Shown: positions 13,152-23,539 of the stretch, piece by piece
Layout of the letters: each line of letters starts with the position of its first letter
How positions within the stretch are numbered: position 1 is the stretch's first letter
Translations under genes and position numbers: made by a program
The notes under the pieces: generated by a model
The model's database searches: none
Seen by the model: only the letters and a program-made list of their open reading frames with translations
What the model was told of the DNA's origin: nothing
NCBI RefSeq assembly: GCF_034190915.1
Contig: NW_026947484.1
Span: 213,168,657-213,232,656 of the forward strand
Length of the DNA: 64,000 nt
Reading direction: 5' to 3'
DNA from: Cavia porcellus
Lineage: Eukaryota > Chordata > Mammalia > Rodentia > Caviidae

Positions 13152-13505
13152 TGATAATGTTGGACTGTGTTCTCCAACAGTTCATGTACTGGCAATTTAA
13201 CCCCTAACTAAGTTATTCAGAGGTGGGATTTGGGGAAATAATCAAGATTGGTGAGGTCTAATGATGGTATTAGTAACTTTATGAGAAGAAGAAGAGAGCC
13301 CTGAGCTGACATACCTGCTGCTTTGCCATGTGAGACCATCTGCCATGCTATGGTGCAGAAGAAGGTCCCTCTAAATTTTAATCAGACGCTAATGCCATGC
13401 TATTTGTGCTTTCCAGTTCCTAGCATTGTGAGCCAAATGAGCTTCTATCTTTTATAAACTAATCAGTGTCGGGTATTTTGTTATAGCAACAGAAAATGCA
13501 CTAAA
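13152..13505 (+). mobile_element. ERVL-MaLR solo LTR (MST/MLT1-like)
   Basis: The segment starts 'tgataatgttggactgtgtt'. It then has 'aggtgggatttggggaaata', 'atgatggtattagtaacttt' and 'ctgctttgccatgtgagacc', and ends in 'gtgagccaaatgagcttcta' and 'cgggtattttgttatagcaa'. This is the MaLR LTR layout. It sits about 40 bp after the L1 3' end and has no internal region. Confidence 0.88.
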
Positions 13506-13824
13506 GTACTACCCCAGAATTTGTACCTGTAGAAATAAGTTTCCTACACTCCCATAATACTCAGCACAGGCCTGACTACAAGATCTGCAAACCCCTGTCC
13601 TTCTCTGTAGAACTGAACTCACTGCAGAATTAAGCAATGTCCATTTCTTCCCACACATCTTGAGGTCCTCTTGTCCTTGGAAGCCTTCTTCCACATCCCC
13701 TCCACACCTTGTGAGTTCTAATGCTCTCCCCATGGTCCCTTCATCATAGTCCCCCCTTGCTCCACAAGTCACACCTGACTCCCTTCAAAATCCCTTCACC
13801 TTGAGCCATCAGGTACACAACTTC
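13506..13824 (+). other. Possible L2 fragment, otherwise unique
   Basis: The pyrimidine-rich text around 13600-13790 has the general character of L2 3' regions ('ccttcttccacatcccctcc'), but I see no decisive landmark. The minus frame at 13509-13772 is unsupported. Confidence 0.3.
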
Positions 13825-13895
13825 CACAATCTATAGATAAAGAAACAGAGAAGCCTGATGATGCTAAGTGGCTTACCCCAGGACACAGTTTCAAA
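13825..13895 (-). mobile_element. MIR SINE fragment
   Basis: 'tatagataaagaaacagaga' followed by 'gtggcttaccccaggacaca' is the reverse complement of the MIR core ('ccttgggcaagtcac' and 'ctcagtttcctcatctgtaa'). The fragment is short and diverged. Confidence 0.5.
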
Positions 13896-13914
13896 AGTAA
13901 ATAATTTTTTTAGC

Positions 13915-14240
13915 AACTACTACAATCCAAAAAGTGTCCTAAGCCCAGGGGATACAGAGGTAGAAACAATGAAGTCCCTATCCTCGTGGAGCGTACAGAG
14001 TTTACACTCTAAGAGAGGAAAGGAAAAAATAAGCCAACACATATACATCATTGTTAAGTGATGGGTGGAGAGGACTGCTGTTTTCACTATGGGCATCAGC
14101 AAAGGCCTCTTAGATCGGGTGACATTTCTGCAGAGACTTGAAATATGTGAAGGAGTGAGCCAGTTGGGCATCTCAAGGAAGACTCTTCCAACCAGAGTTC
14201 TCCTAACAAATGCAAAGACCTGGAGGTAGGGGCAAGCTAG
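13915..14240 (+). mobile_element. L2 LINE 3' fragment
   Basis: 'ggggatacagaggtagaaac' then 'aatgaagtccctatcctcgt' then 'ggagcgtacagagtttacac' parallels the L2-type 'gggatacaaagatgaa' and 'ccctgccctcaaggagctca' text. Later 'acttgaaatatgtgaaggag' and 'aacaaatgcaaagacctgga' also match the familiar order. It is an ancient non-coding remnant. Confidence 0.65.
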
Positions 14241-14339
14241 GACTATTGTACTTGTTTAAATTCTTTATCAGAGGCTCTTCCCACAACGTCCACTGCTGAT
14301 TTCTTAATGACTTTAGCATTCAAAGTCCTGCCCAATTAC

Positions 14340-14545
14340 AAATAATAAGAATAGCGGTAATAATGTTTATGGAGCATTTAGTATACGTGAAGTCTGAGTC
14401 CTTTTTGCAGATTAACTCATTTATCATTTACTCTAACCCTGTGAAGTATGAACTACAAAACTAAGGCGCAGACAAGTTAGCTCATTTGTCCAAAGACTGT
14501 CAAGCTCCTAAATGTGCAACCAGGACACCCAGCTAGGCAACGTGA
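14340..14545 (-). mobile_element. MIR SINE
   Basis: Read on the minus strand it follows MIR. On the plus strand the reversed landmarks are 'gtttatggagcatttagtat', 'ctctaaccctgtgaagtatg', 'aactaaggcgcagacaagtt' and 'caaccaggacacccagctag'. It is one of the longer MIR copies in the window. Confidence 0.7.
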
Positions 14546-14930
14546 CTCCAGCCCTGCCCCCTGAGCAATTCCCTACCCAGCCACTGTTCTTAACATGAGC
14601 CCTCGTCAACTCACAACCCTGACCTTCCCTGCACAGGACGCCTTCTTCCCCATTCTTAGCACAGCTGGGTGATCCGTCTTTTACCCCTTGCTCATCTGAC
14701 ACTTCACAAAGCAGCATGCCTTCCATTCAGTGCCATGTCCACCTCTGAGGCCACATCCACTGATTCACCTGTCTGAGCCGCGCGCCTCATCCTTGAGGGC
14801 AGCTGTTTTCACCCCCGTGCACCCCCATCTGGACCTACCTTATGTCTGGGCCTGCCTTCATTATATTCTCTGCCATCCTGGGTTGTCTAATTTTGCTCAT
14901 TTCCACTGAGATGAAATAATTCCAGTTCAA
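14546..14930 (+). mobile_element. Probable L2 LINE fragment
   Basis: The pyrimidine-rich text contains 'ccacatccactgattcacct' and 'ctcatccttgagggcagctg', which resembles the L2 3' consensus ('gaatgtaagctccatgagggcag'). The match is loose. The minus open frame at 14508-14726 is not a gene. Confidence 0.4.
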
Positions 14931-14942
14931 GGATGGGAATGC

Positions 14943-15262
14943 AGAGTCAGCCCTCTGTTTCTGTGAGTTTCACATCAGTGATTCAACCAAATTTGGGCCA
15001 AAATTATTTTTAAAAATTTTTCCTCTGTACTAAATACCTACAACATTTTCTTGTCATTATTTCCTACACAATATACCATTATTGATACTGCATTAGGTAC
15101 TCCTGGTAAGCTAGACACTATTAAAATATATAGGAGAATATGCATAAGTTATTTGCAAATACTACACCATAAGAGACTTGAGTGTTCTTGGATTTCGGTA
15201 CCCTTAGGATTGGGGGTGTCCTGAAACCAATCCCCTGTGGACACCAAGGAATGACTGTCAGC
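14943..15262 (+). mobile_element. Tigger-type DNA transposon, non-autonomous (MER2-like)
   Basis: The left end 'gtcagccctctgtttctgtg' and the right end 'acaccaaggaatgactgtc' correspond to the family's inverted ends. Between them are 'agtgattcaaccaaatttgg', 'actgcattaggtactcctgg', 'gaatatgcataagttatttg' and 'cctgaaaccaatcccctgtg'. The element is about 320 bp, carries no transposase and was moved in trans by a Tigger (pogo-like Tc1/mariner) transposase. Confidence 0.88.
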
Positions 15263-15329
15263 AAAGTTCACAATAATGAAATGGCTTGTTTAACTGAACT
15301 GCATTGACTCTCCCAACCCCAACTTTGAT

Positions 15330-16045
15330 TTCTTTTTAAGAGTTTTATTGAGGGATACTAAACACACAATGAATTAAAGATATTTAAAGAGCAAAATTTG
15401 ATAAGTTTTTGTATACATCTACATCTGAGACGCTCACCCAAAACCAGTTTATGAACATAGCCATCAGGCCCAAAGCTGTCCTTTAGGCCTTGATCATCTC
15501 AGGACTGCTGCCCCTTCCACATGACCTCTACCTTGCAGAAACCACTGTTTTACATCTGTCACTACAGATTCATTTTTATATAAATGCAATCATAATGCTC
15601 TGCCTCTTTTTTGTCTGAATTTTTGCATCCAGCATAATGATGTTGAGACACATACACCCATTTCTCAATAGTATCTTGTTGTATGGATATACCACCACTT
15701 GTGTATCTATTCCCTCCTCATGCATATTGAGTTGTTTCCAGCTTAGAGGGCTCTTCCAAGTGCAAAGACAAAGGTACAAACAGAAATTGCCCAATTCTTC
15801 ACATGAGATAATCTCCAGATAAGCAAGTGTTTTGAAAACCCTTTTATAAGCAGGCCTGGCTAAGTATTTATTTATCTTGGGCCTATAGCTAGAGCTGGAG
15901 TGGCTGGGTCACATGGTAAATTCATGTTTAATTTTTTAAGAAACTGACAAAATGATTTCCCAAAAGAATGTACAATCATTGCTTCGTGTGAAACGTTGCA
16001 CTTTCCCATCCTCTCCAGGCCATACCAGAATTTCCTGTCCAACAA
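15330..16045 (-). mobile_element. L1 3' end (L1ME-like), inverted
   Basis: The plus strand reads as the complement of an old L1 3' end. 'agttttattgagggatacta' is at the left, then 'ataaatgcaatcataatgct', 'atgttgagacacatacaccc', 'ctggagtggctgggtcacat' and 'ttttttaagaaactgacaaa'. Other landmarks are weaker. It is non-coding and 5'-truncated. Confidence 0.82.
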
Positions 16046-16539
16046 GACCACTACAGCATGGGGATGGGATCCCCTTAATCCTCTCTTTCCTGTCTGCTCC
16101 ATTGTCTGGTGTTTGGAGACATGTTTCTTTGCAGTCCAAGAACCTAGAAAACAAGGTAATCACCCGCTGACAAGCAAATGTTTATCTCTGTCTCGGCTTG
16201 ACTCATTCCCATCAGTCTCACCAAGAACAGGAGTTAGTATCATGTTTTAAGAATTCTGCTGCCACCCTTCCCTGTGGTCATCTATTCAGTCCTCGGAGGC
16301 TCACTGTGTGTCTAGTCAACGCCCAGAAGCCAGCGCTTCCAAGCTAATTAGCTGCACCTCCTTATTACTGTCAGCAGTGGTGGTTGAAACTCTCCTCTGA
16401 TCTTCCCAACACAGAATGTGCCACCCACTCCAGTCACCTTCAGAAGTGTTGTCCTGATGATCCAGGCCCCAGAGTGCTCCCTGCTGTGGACTCGAGAGAG
16501 AAGCACTCTCTGAGCCAGATCTCCTGCACTCGCATCCTG
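16046..16539. other. Unique sequence leading into the minisatellite
   Basis: No repeat is recognised between the L1 remnant and the minisatellite, apart from 'ctcctgcactcgcatcctg' just before 16540, which resembles a degenerate extra monomer. Open frames crossing this stretch owe their length to the repeat array. Confidence 0.5.
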
Positions 16540-16737
16540 GCATTGCACTGGGTACCCCAGTGTTGTACTGGACATGTGGCATTGCACTGGGCATCCTGGT
16601 GTTGCACTGGGAGGCCTGGCATTGCACTGGGTACCCCAGTGTTGTACTGGACATGTGGCATTGCACTGGGCATCCTGGTGTTGCACTGGGAGGCCTGGCA
16701 TTGCACTGGGAAGCCTGGTGCTGCACTGGGTGGCGAG
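16540..16737. repeat. Minisatellite: ten ~20-bp monomers in a 79-bp higher-order unit
   Basis: Monomers share a core of the form 'gYRtTgYactgg'. The order is A (16540-16559, 'gcattgcactgggtacccca'), B (16560-16578, 'gtgttgtactggacatgtg', one base short), C (16579-16598) and D (16599-16618). The whole A-B-C-D block is then repeated without a single difference at 16619-16697. Two further single monomers follow at 16698-16717 and 16718-16737. Because 79 is not a multiple of 3, the array is open in several frames on both strands, giving spurious frames of 117-149 codons. No known family is recognised. Confidence 0.95.
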
Positions 16738-18384
16738 CTGGAGTGAGTTCCTGTTAGCATGTGAAAACCACAGTACCAGGCTAAGAAGAAAGAAGAGCTA
16801 AAGGGAATATAAAATGCTGTCCTCATATGACATGAGGAACAAGACATGGTGACAACTGAAACATTACTAAATGACCTAGTAATTGCCATAAGAAATCTGA
16901 GCTATATCTAGTAATAATTAGCCAATACCAGAAACTAAATGATGAGGAACAAGGCATTGATAAGCATTCTCAAAACACAGCAGCCATGAGTGGCACCGGC
17001 AGAACAAAGCACCATCTCTTGAGCGGCTTCAGCTCACTATGACATTCAGCACCACCTCTGACTTATTTTTGAATTTATTTTGTGCGTAGGCTAGGCAACC
17101 TAATTCACCACGAAGACACTTCCCTCCTTTTCCTAGGCTGCGGTAATATATCTGCATTTGCTGAGCACCAATGTATGCCAAGCAACTAGACGGTCAAAAG
17201 AGGCTCTGTGGCTCAGTGGATCCTTCAGTCCCAAGGAGCATAAAGACAAAGCCACAACCCACTGTAGCATCATGTGGCTGGTGCCCCGCTAGAAGCCCAT
17301 GGAGGGCTACAAAGGGGGGCCACGTGAGACTCTTATCCCCATCACTGGGGTCTGAAAGACAGAACAGGAGGTTGTCCTGGGCTGAAATGAGGCAACTATC
17401 CAGCAACACCTCTCACTTGGAGATCTTCCTTGCCAGGGCCAGGCCGGATGACTCACAGCAATCTCCCTAACTCCTGGTAGAAAACCCTCTGAGTCCCCTC
17501 ATAATCTGACCCCTGTCCAGAAAAGTCCTACTCTCCTGGCAGCCTCACACTTCAGTCCTCACCCAGCCTGACGTTGGCAGCCTTGCCTAGCACGGCACTG
17601 GGGCCATATGGCAGCACAGCTGACACTGTGTGACGCAGGACGGCTTGGCTTTGCAATCCATGTCAGCCCCAGCCACGGGTACACCATGGCATTTAAACTG
17701 CAGCGAGGGACCTTTGATTTGGATGGGCAGCTAAATGAGAAGTCAGTAACATGTTCAAAACACCTACATGAAGGATGAGCAGGAGGGCAGGGCTGCCAGA
17801 GGGTGTGGCGGGGAACAGCAGCACATCAATATTTATTTATCATCCTCCTGGCAAAGAAACCAGGCCACCCAAGCGGGCTAGGTGTGCACGCTTTCAAGCC
17901 TGGAACTTGAAGAAATATTTTCTATCCATAGAGCCTCAAAGAAGGCTGAGTTTGTTGCACAGGGAGAGAAACAGGTTAGAGAATAAGGCAAGCACAAACC
18001 CCAAACACTCTACAACAGTTATAATCCTCCTTTCCTACCCTGGTTAACTTAGCTGCTCCATAACATATTTCAACAAGTGCATACTCACACACCTAGAAAT
18101 CACACCTGGCCTTCCTGCCCGACCAGACCATAACAAACAGAATAAAGTATAAGCAGCTAAGCAGGCAGTGGAACCGTCTCCAGGTCCCTGCACCTGAAAG
18201 ACCTAATTCAAAACCTGCTACTTTTGATGCGTTTCATCAGTCCTGCGTAACTAGCAGCATCTATCCGTGGCCCACAGCACACACCACATCCCGGCCCTCA
18301 AAAAGAAAAATTTGAAAGAAGAGATACCAATAATATGTAGACGCAGGTCTTGTTTGTCTCTTAACTGGAAAGGCTTTCTGTTCA
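16738..18384. other. Unique sequence with a weak L2-like patch
   Basis: Around 17430-17560 the text 'tcataatctgacccctgtcc' and 'tcctggcagcctcacacttc' resembles L2. Otherwise I recognise nothing. The frames at 17171-17470 and 17775-18047 have no domain. Confidence 0.4.
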
Positions 18385-18680
18385 ACTGGGATGATCTGAA
18401 TATGGATTAAGTACTAGATGATACAAACTATTGGAGTTGTTAGCTGTGGTCCTGGTTTTGTGGTTATGCAAGAAAATATTCCTTTTTTAAAAAAAAAGAA
18501 GTGTAGTCAGAAATATTTGGGAGGGGAATGTTAGAATGTCTGGATTGACTTTTCAATACGTCTGCAAAAAAATAAGAAGCAAAAATATTAAAAATCTAGA
18601 TGACGGTAGATGGGAGTTCACTGTTGTACCCTTCATAGTTGTGAGCATTTTAGAAGGAAGGTTTTGCTTTTTTATTTTTA
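18385..18680 (+). mobile_element. L1 3' end (L1ME-like)
   Basis: Landmarks in order are 'gatctgaatatggattaagt', 'ctagatgatacaaactattg', 'cctggttttgtggttatgca', 'gaatgtctggattgactttt' and 'tgggagttcactgttgtacc'. This matches the terminal 3' untranslated segment of an old L1. It holds no coding part. Confidence 0.75.
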
Positions 18681-18989
18681 TTTTTTTGTTAAGCTCCAGG
18701 CAGGGCAGAAAGAACACTAGCAGCATAGCGGCCAAGGAGAAAGAGGCAGCAGACTGCAAAGGCAAGGTCTGCAAACGCAACAGGCATTCAAACAGGCTGG
18801 GTGGACCTCAAGGGGGTCTCAGGACATCCTGAATCGCAGCCTACCACAATAATGAACAGACATAATTATAACTATGTCGAGGAAATGTGCACTTGTTTTC
18901 TCTAAAATACCAGTATATAAATTTTACATAAAATTATGACCACGAAAGGTTTAGTTTAGTTTCAGTTTACTACTGAAAGAGACATGAAG
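18681..18989. other. Unique sequence
   Basis: Nothing is recognised. The plus frame 18536-18832 begins inside L1 3' untranslated sequence and is not a gene. Confidence 0.45.
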
Positions 18990-19063
18990 TTCTCTGTGAA
19001 ACTCTGGTACAGGGCTGGTGCTTCAGCCTCACCTGGGAACTTGTCAGACATGCAAACTGTCAG
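18990..19063 (+). mobile_element. hAT-Charlie MER5-type element, left part
   Basis: 'cttcagcctcacctgggaac' followed by 'ttgtcagacatgcaaactgt' matches the MER5B/Charlie text ('cagcatcacctgggaacttg' then 'ttagaaatgcaaattctc'). The element is interrupted by a B1-ID composite and resumes at 19264. Confidence 0.75.
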
Positions 19064-19258
19064 TTAGGCACATTGCCACACACTTGTAACCCCAGCACTG
19101 TGGGTGGCTGAGACAGGAGATTAGCAAGTTCAAGCCCAGCCTGGCAACTTGGGGAGTTAGCAGAACCCCATCTTCAAGAAAAAATTAAAAAGGACTGGGA
19201 ATGTAGGTGAGTGTAAAACCCCTGGGTTCAATTCCCCAGCATAACGACAAGAAGACAA
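19064..19258 (+). mobile_element. B1-ID composite SINE
   Basis: A B1-like part ('cacacttgtaaccccagcac', 'caagttcaagcccagcctgg') runs into an A-rich linker. An ID-like part follows ('ggactgggaatgtaggtgag', 'ctgggttcaattccccagca'). The flanks carry an approximate target duplication: 'caaactgtc' at 19053-19061 and 'caaatgtc' at 19256-19263. It is inserted into the MER5-type element. Confidence 0.85.
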
Positions 19259-19263
19259 ATGTC

Positions 19264-19330
19264 GGGCTCTGCCCCAAGTCTCTGTAGTTTAAACTTCAGG
19301 GCTGACGGGATGAGGTGGTCCATTTTAACT
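19264..19330 (+). mobile_element. hAT-Charlie MER5-type element, right part
   Basis: It resumes with 'gggctctgccccaagtctct' and 'gtagtttaaacttcagggct', which parallels the MER5 'cgggccccaccccagacct' continuation. It is decayed at its right end. Confidence 0.6.
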
Positions 19331-19914
19331 AGCCTTTCAGTGACTTGGAGACTCATTGTCCTGTGGTGCTAGGTGACCCAGACACTACTCAGGAACATGT
19401 CACACACACAGCAGAGATACACATGCCCATGTGTGCTCAGATAAACTCAGCTCTCTGCCTTTGCCTTGACCAAGGGAGCTGGCAGAGGAAGACACAAACT
19501 GACAGTCCCAGTCATATGTGTGTGCCCTAGAAAAGTCCTCATCAAGCCTGAGGACCCTCCTCCTAAACCTATCCTCTGGGAAGCCCCATAAACACCAGAT
19601 GCCCCATCTGCAGTCCAAAGGATGCAAACTCTCTTAAAACCAGTGGGATCTTAATAGCTTACATAAGCCACTAAGCCCAGCTCCTCAGCAAACCCCACCA
19701 AGGGCTCTCACTCAGCTGGCAGGCAGCGTCTGCAGGCACACTGTGGTGGGGGAGGGACCTGGGTCAGGGTGACTTGACCGCCAGCCTGCATGGTACAGAG
19801 GATAATATGCCTGCAGGTGCGGGAGAAAGGAGAGGAGGGAAGGACGTGCAGAAAAGCAAGTTCTCGCTTCTGTTTTTAATTCCTAAAATCACAGAACGTT
19901 CTGGCTGAATAATG
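19331..19914. other. Unique sequence
   Basis: No repeat or gene is recognised. The overlapping frames at 19345-19530 and 19400-19627 read opposite strands of the same DNA and neither shows a domain. Confidence 0.45.
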
Positions 19915-20055
19915 AAGATCACTGAGACCAGCTCCAGATTTATAGATGGGAAAACAGCCGCAAAGAGATAAAGTGATTGTCCTAATATCACACAATCAGT
20001 GAGAGCACAGGAGAAAGAAAATCCAGCTGCCTTGGGTCCCAGACTTCGTGCGCAC
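19915..20055 (-). mobile_element. MIR SINE fragment
   Basis: On the plus strand 'gatttatagatgggaaaaca', 'gcaaagagataaagtgattg' and 'tcctaatatcacacaatcag' are the complement of the MIR core. Confidence 0.65.
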
Positions 20056-20139
20056 CACTAAAAATGGGAGGGTGCGTGTAGGTGGCTCTGTGGGTGGGAG
20101 TGGGCATGGGAGGAAGGCAGCTTAAGGGGAGAGACACTG

Positions 20140-20345
20140 AAGCCAGGTTGCTTGGGTTTACAATTCAACTGCTTGACTTACAAGACTTGTGGCTTTGAAT
20201 AAATTAACTTCTCTATACCTCAGTTTTCTGTTCTGTAAAATGGGGATCATTGCATCTGCCTCACCACAGGAATAACATTAAGTCTGAGTAATGTAGATGA
20301 ACATTTAGCATATAGTACATGTCAGCGAGTACCTAGGATATTAAC
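20140..20345 (+). mobile_element. MIR SINE, near full length
   Basis: Landmarks in order are 'gaagccaggttgcttgggtt', 'tatacctcagttttctgttc', 'tgtaaaatggggatcattgc', 'atctgcctcaccacaggaat' and 'gaacatttagcatatagtac'. It is one of the best-preserved MIR copies here. Confidence 0.85.
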
Positions 20346-20652
20346 TTGTTCTCATGAGAATAGTGGTTTTCAGGATGGATGGAGCTAGAGTGTCCTTGAG
20401 GGTACGTTTACAGGATATTTTCATCTTCTTTTTTGTGTTTTCAAAAACGAAGCTTGGGCAATTTTTTCAAGTCAGTTATATCCACCAGAGATGAATTAAT
20501 CAAATTCTGTGTAACCAGCCTTATACGCAGGGCTGTGGCAGATGCACAGCCCGTGCTTTGGAGCCCTGACTTCTCAAATGCGATTAGAGAAGCCAGAGTT
20601 ATACACAGGAACTGTCCAGAAACCAGATTAGTAGCTGATGCCAAGCAGTGAT

Positions 20653-20669
20653 CACACACACACACACAC
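20653..20669. repeat. (CA)n microsatellite
   Basis: Eight to nine CA repeats immediately follow 'gtgat'. Confidence 0.9.
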
Positions 20670-20734
20670 TGACGTGCTTAGCACTCTGGGTCCATGTGGA
20701 TAGCATTTGAACTCAATGAATAATAGTAAAACTT

Positions 20735-20880
20735 TCCCTATGAAGAGCACTGTGCTGGCATAAATGGAATCGTGTAGAGATTAAGAAGACATGGCCCTGT
20801 CCTCAAGCAACTGCGTCGAGTTGGGAAAGCAGGTGTATGAAATGGTCCTAATAAGATGATATGACAGGGTAATGATAGTA
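20735..20880 (+). mobile_element. L2 LINE 3' fragment
   Basis: 'agcactgtgctggcataaat' and 'gacatggccctgtcctcaag' then 'caactgcgtcgagttgggaa' follow the L2-type 'acatggtccctgccctcaag' text. The fragment is short and old. Confidence 0.55.
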
Positions 20881-20909
20881 TAGCAAATGACTGCCAGATG
20901 TCACCCACA

Positions 20910-21090
20910 CACCATGTTTATTATCTCATTAACATTACTGAGTAGGAGGTATCATCTCAGTCATTTACTACATCTTAAGAGCCTTAGAACAACCCTATGG
21001 TGTCCATACTACTATGATGGATGGATGTCCATACTACAAGGCGTGGACTCGGGAAGGATGGAAGGAGAACTCTACCTTACTCTAGGTGGC
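20910..21090 (-). mobile_element. Possible pair of MIR fragments
   Basis: 'tttattatctcattaacatt' and later 'aacaaccctatggtgtccat' resemble the complement of the MIR 3' half ('ctcacaacaaccctatgagg'). 'tgtccatactac' occurs twice, at 21001-21012 and 21026-21037. The assignment is weak. Confidence 0.35.
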
Positions 21091-21254
21091 GAAGGTTCCT
21101 GAGCTAAAGATACAGTGACCAATGCTGCTGTGGTGACAATATTCGGCCTGGTTTTGATGGAAGGCAAGAAGGCGAAAGATCACCAGGGGCCTCCATGATT
21201 GCACTATGAGTGATGTGGGGCCTGGTCTAACTTCTGGGTGCAAATGTTCATTAC

Positions 21255-21425
21255 ACACACAGTACTACAGCACACAGGGCAATGCCCATTGACTGCTTTA
21301 TTTAACCCTCAGAGCAACCCCACAGGCACAGGCACTACCACATCCCCATCTATAGAGGAAACAAACTGAGGTAAAAGAAATGTTAAATAACTTGCTCAAG
21401 ACCAAAAGCAAGGAATTTTACACCA
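21255..21425 (-). mobile_element. MIR SINE
   Basis: On the plus strand 'ttaaccctcagagcaacccc', 'acatccccatctatagagga', 'aacaaactgaggtaaaagaa' and 'taacttgctcaagaccaaaa' form the complement of the MIR core in the right order. Confidence 0.75.
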
Positions 21426-21599
21426 CTTCACTTAGTATTCCCAACAACCTTGAAGTTCAAAGACGTCACATACCTTGTCCAGACACTCATCCTGCTCAGT
21501 CTCTCGGACCTCAAAGCCCACTACCCTGGGATTCAGCTCCCAAGGCTCCCCACTAGCACAATGGGTCTGCAAATTCTGATGTGGAGAGGAGGAATCATG

Positions 21600-21870
21600 G
21601 GTGGTAAACTTAACAGTTCACACACAGGGCCACATGTGGCATGATTCCATCTGTGTGACATACCCAGAGCCAGTGAAGCCTTGAAGACCAAAAGTGATAA
21701 ATGTTGCCAGGTGCTGGGGAAGGGGGGCATGGGGAGGCCTGTTCAGGGTATGCTTTAGGGGTGATGAAAATACTCAGGAACTAAAAATCAGTGATAACTG
21801 TAAAACACATTGTGAATATACATGACTAGTGGTATATTTTACGTATATTTCATCAATATTTTAAGGGGGA
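21600..21870 (+). mobile_element. L1 3' untranslated fragment
   Basis: 'gtggcatgattccatctgtg', 'gttgccaggtgctggggaag', 'ggggtgatgaaaatactcag' and 'acacattgtgaatatacatg' follow the old L1 3' end. An A-rich end closes it near 21875. No coding sequence is present. Confidence 0.8.
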
Positions 21871-22174
21871 AAAAAAACAACAGAGAACGACAATCCTCTG
21901 GGTTGGGGACAAGGGAGTTGTTGAAGATGACACATTATTCACCACTTAAGAGCTGAGGAAATCAGACTCACTGAAAGAATTCAGGCTGTAAGCAATTAAG
22001 ATTTCCTTTAATGCCAAATACATGTTCTCCCAAGAAAAGGCCTTTTCCGTTTAATACAATTCTTGACCCCTTCAAATACCTCTGAAGAACGCTGCATGGC
22101 CAGAGGTAACAGACAGTTATACTGACCTCCTATCGGGTTACATCCTGTCTTCCTGCAGCCCTGGTAACGAAAAG

Positions 22175-22330
22175 GTGGCTTAGCACAGCCTTCAAGGGCA
22201 AAGACTTTGGAAACAAACTAGAAGCAAGTTGGAGTCTGGCTTCCATCATCTAGCACTTGTGCAAATGGAGAATCATTGGGCCTCACTAAAAACAGTGCTG
22301 CGCTCCACAGCACTGTTACAAAAAATTAAT
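22175..22330 (+). mobile_element. MIR SINE fragment
   Basis: 'gggcaaagactttggaaaca' and 'gttggagtctggcttccatc' followed by 'gagaatcattgggcctcact' matches the MIR 5' half and core loosely. Confidence 0.5.
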
Positions 22331-23214
22331 TAATACCATGTTCATAGCGTACTTCTTATTCAGTGCTTATTATGTGTGCTATAATTTTAAAACTACACAA
22401 TGCAGAGTAGACCAACGCCATTCTATGTTGAGTGGAATCCCTCTCTGAGGCTGTGAAGCCCTCTTATTTTTATTGGACACTTTTCTGAGAGGATGGCTGC
22501 GCCCCATGAGAACTGTATTCCATGACTACAAGTGCCAAAGGCGTGCAAGTGATTTGGCTAAACTGAGGCTAGAACAAACCTGGTCCAAAGATCACATCTC
22601 AGAGCCATGGGCTGCACTGTATACTCATTTGTAGCACACACCTTTCCTAAGTGTGACCTTCTCAGCCCAATATTGACTTTGCCTAGTACACAACACAGTG
22701 GGAAGGGAAGATGGCTAGAAACACACGAAAATCCTTTTCCTGTCTGCTTGAGAGCCTGCCCTACATAGTTTATATGGTTTTCAAAGGTCTGACATCTGTC
22801 ACTACTCTCCAGTTGTGTCTGCTGCCTGGTCCAGCACCCAAGGAGGCTGCCACTTCAGGGTGGAGTCTTGTCTTTCCTTCCCTCTGTACCCAGCCTGCCT
22901 GCACTGCACCGCCAGACTTCCTGTTCATCAAAGTTGGCAGAGGAACAGTTCTGAGAAGACCTAAGCTCAAAACAGAAGAGCAGAGGTGACGGAACTGAAA
23001 AGCCAGAGGCTTTGCTGTGGCCATGCAGACTGAAGACAGGACCAGCAAGTGTCTGAGTCTTGCTGAGGCCCACATGTGGAGAAAGGTGGCCCACTGCTGA
23101 GTCAAGGATGCTGGCAGTGGCCTGCTTGCCGGGCACAGGGGTATCTTGGATGAAGGTCAGCTGAGAAGAGTGATGGACAGCATGTGTGTGAGCAGCCTGC
23201 GGGGTGGGGAAGGC
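22331..23214. other. Unique sequence
   Basis: Nothing is recognised. Frames at 22711-22989 (plus) and 22770-23105 (minus) overlap on opposite strands and show no domain. Confidence 0.4.
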
Positions 23215-23330
23215 AAGGTGGAGTCAGACAGGCTCGGTTTCACACCCTGTTTCTGCCACTTACTAGGCAACGGGCCCCACTTGAGTTCTCTGAGTCTTAG
23301 GCCCTTCATCTGTGAAGTGGAAGTAAATAT
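23215..23330 (+). mobile_element. MIR SINE fragment
   Basis: 'gtggagtcagacaggctcgg', 'tttctgccacttactaggca' and 'ctctgagtcttaggcccttc' then 'atctgtgaagtggaagtaaa' follow MIR in order. A B1 element abuts its 3' side. Confidence 0.75.
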
Positions 23331-23335
23331 TTTTC

Positions 23336-23475
23336 AGATAGGTGTGGTGGTGCATGCTTATAATCCCAGCACTCAAAAGGCTAAAGCAGTAAGATCGTCC
23401 CAAGTTCAAGGCCGACATGGGCTACATTGAGTTTAAGGTAGCCTGAACTACAGAGCAAGAGCAAACAAAAAATAC
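23336..23475 (+). mobile_element. B1 SINE
   Basis: 'ggtgtggtggtgcatgctta' and 'taatcccagcactcaaaagg' at the left are followed by 'caagttcaaggccgacatgg' and then 'gagtttaaggtagcctgaac'. The second is the internal duplication typical of rodent B1. An A-rich tail follows. Confidence 0.9.
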
Positions 23476-23539
23476 TCTATCAAATTTCCTACCAGTGAGA
23501 ATTTGAGGAGCTTCCAGCATACATCCCTATAACACTTGG

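Noticed and set aside
16540..16737. CRISPR-like array
   Set aside because: Monomers are contiguous without unique spacers, and the genome is mammalian.
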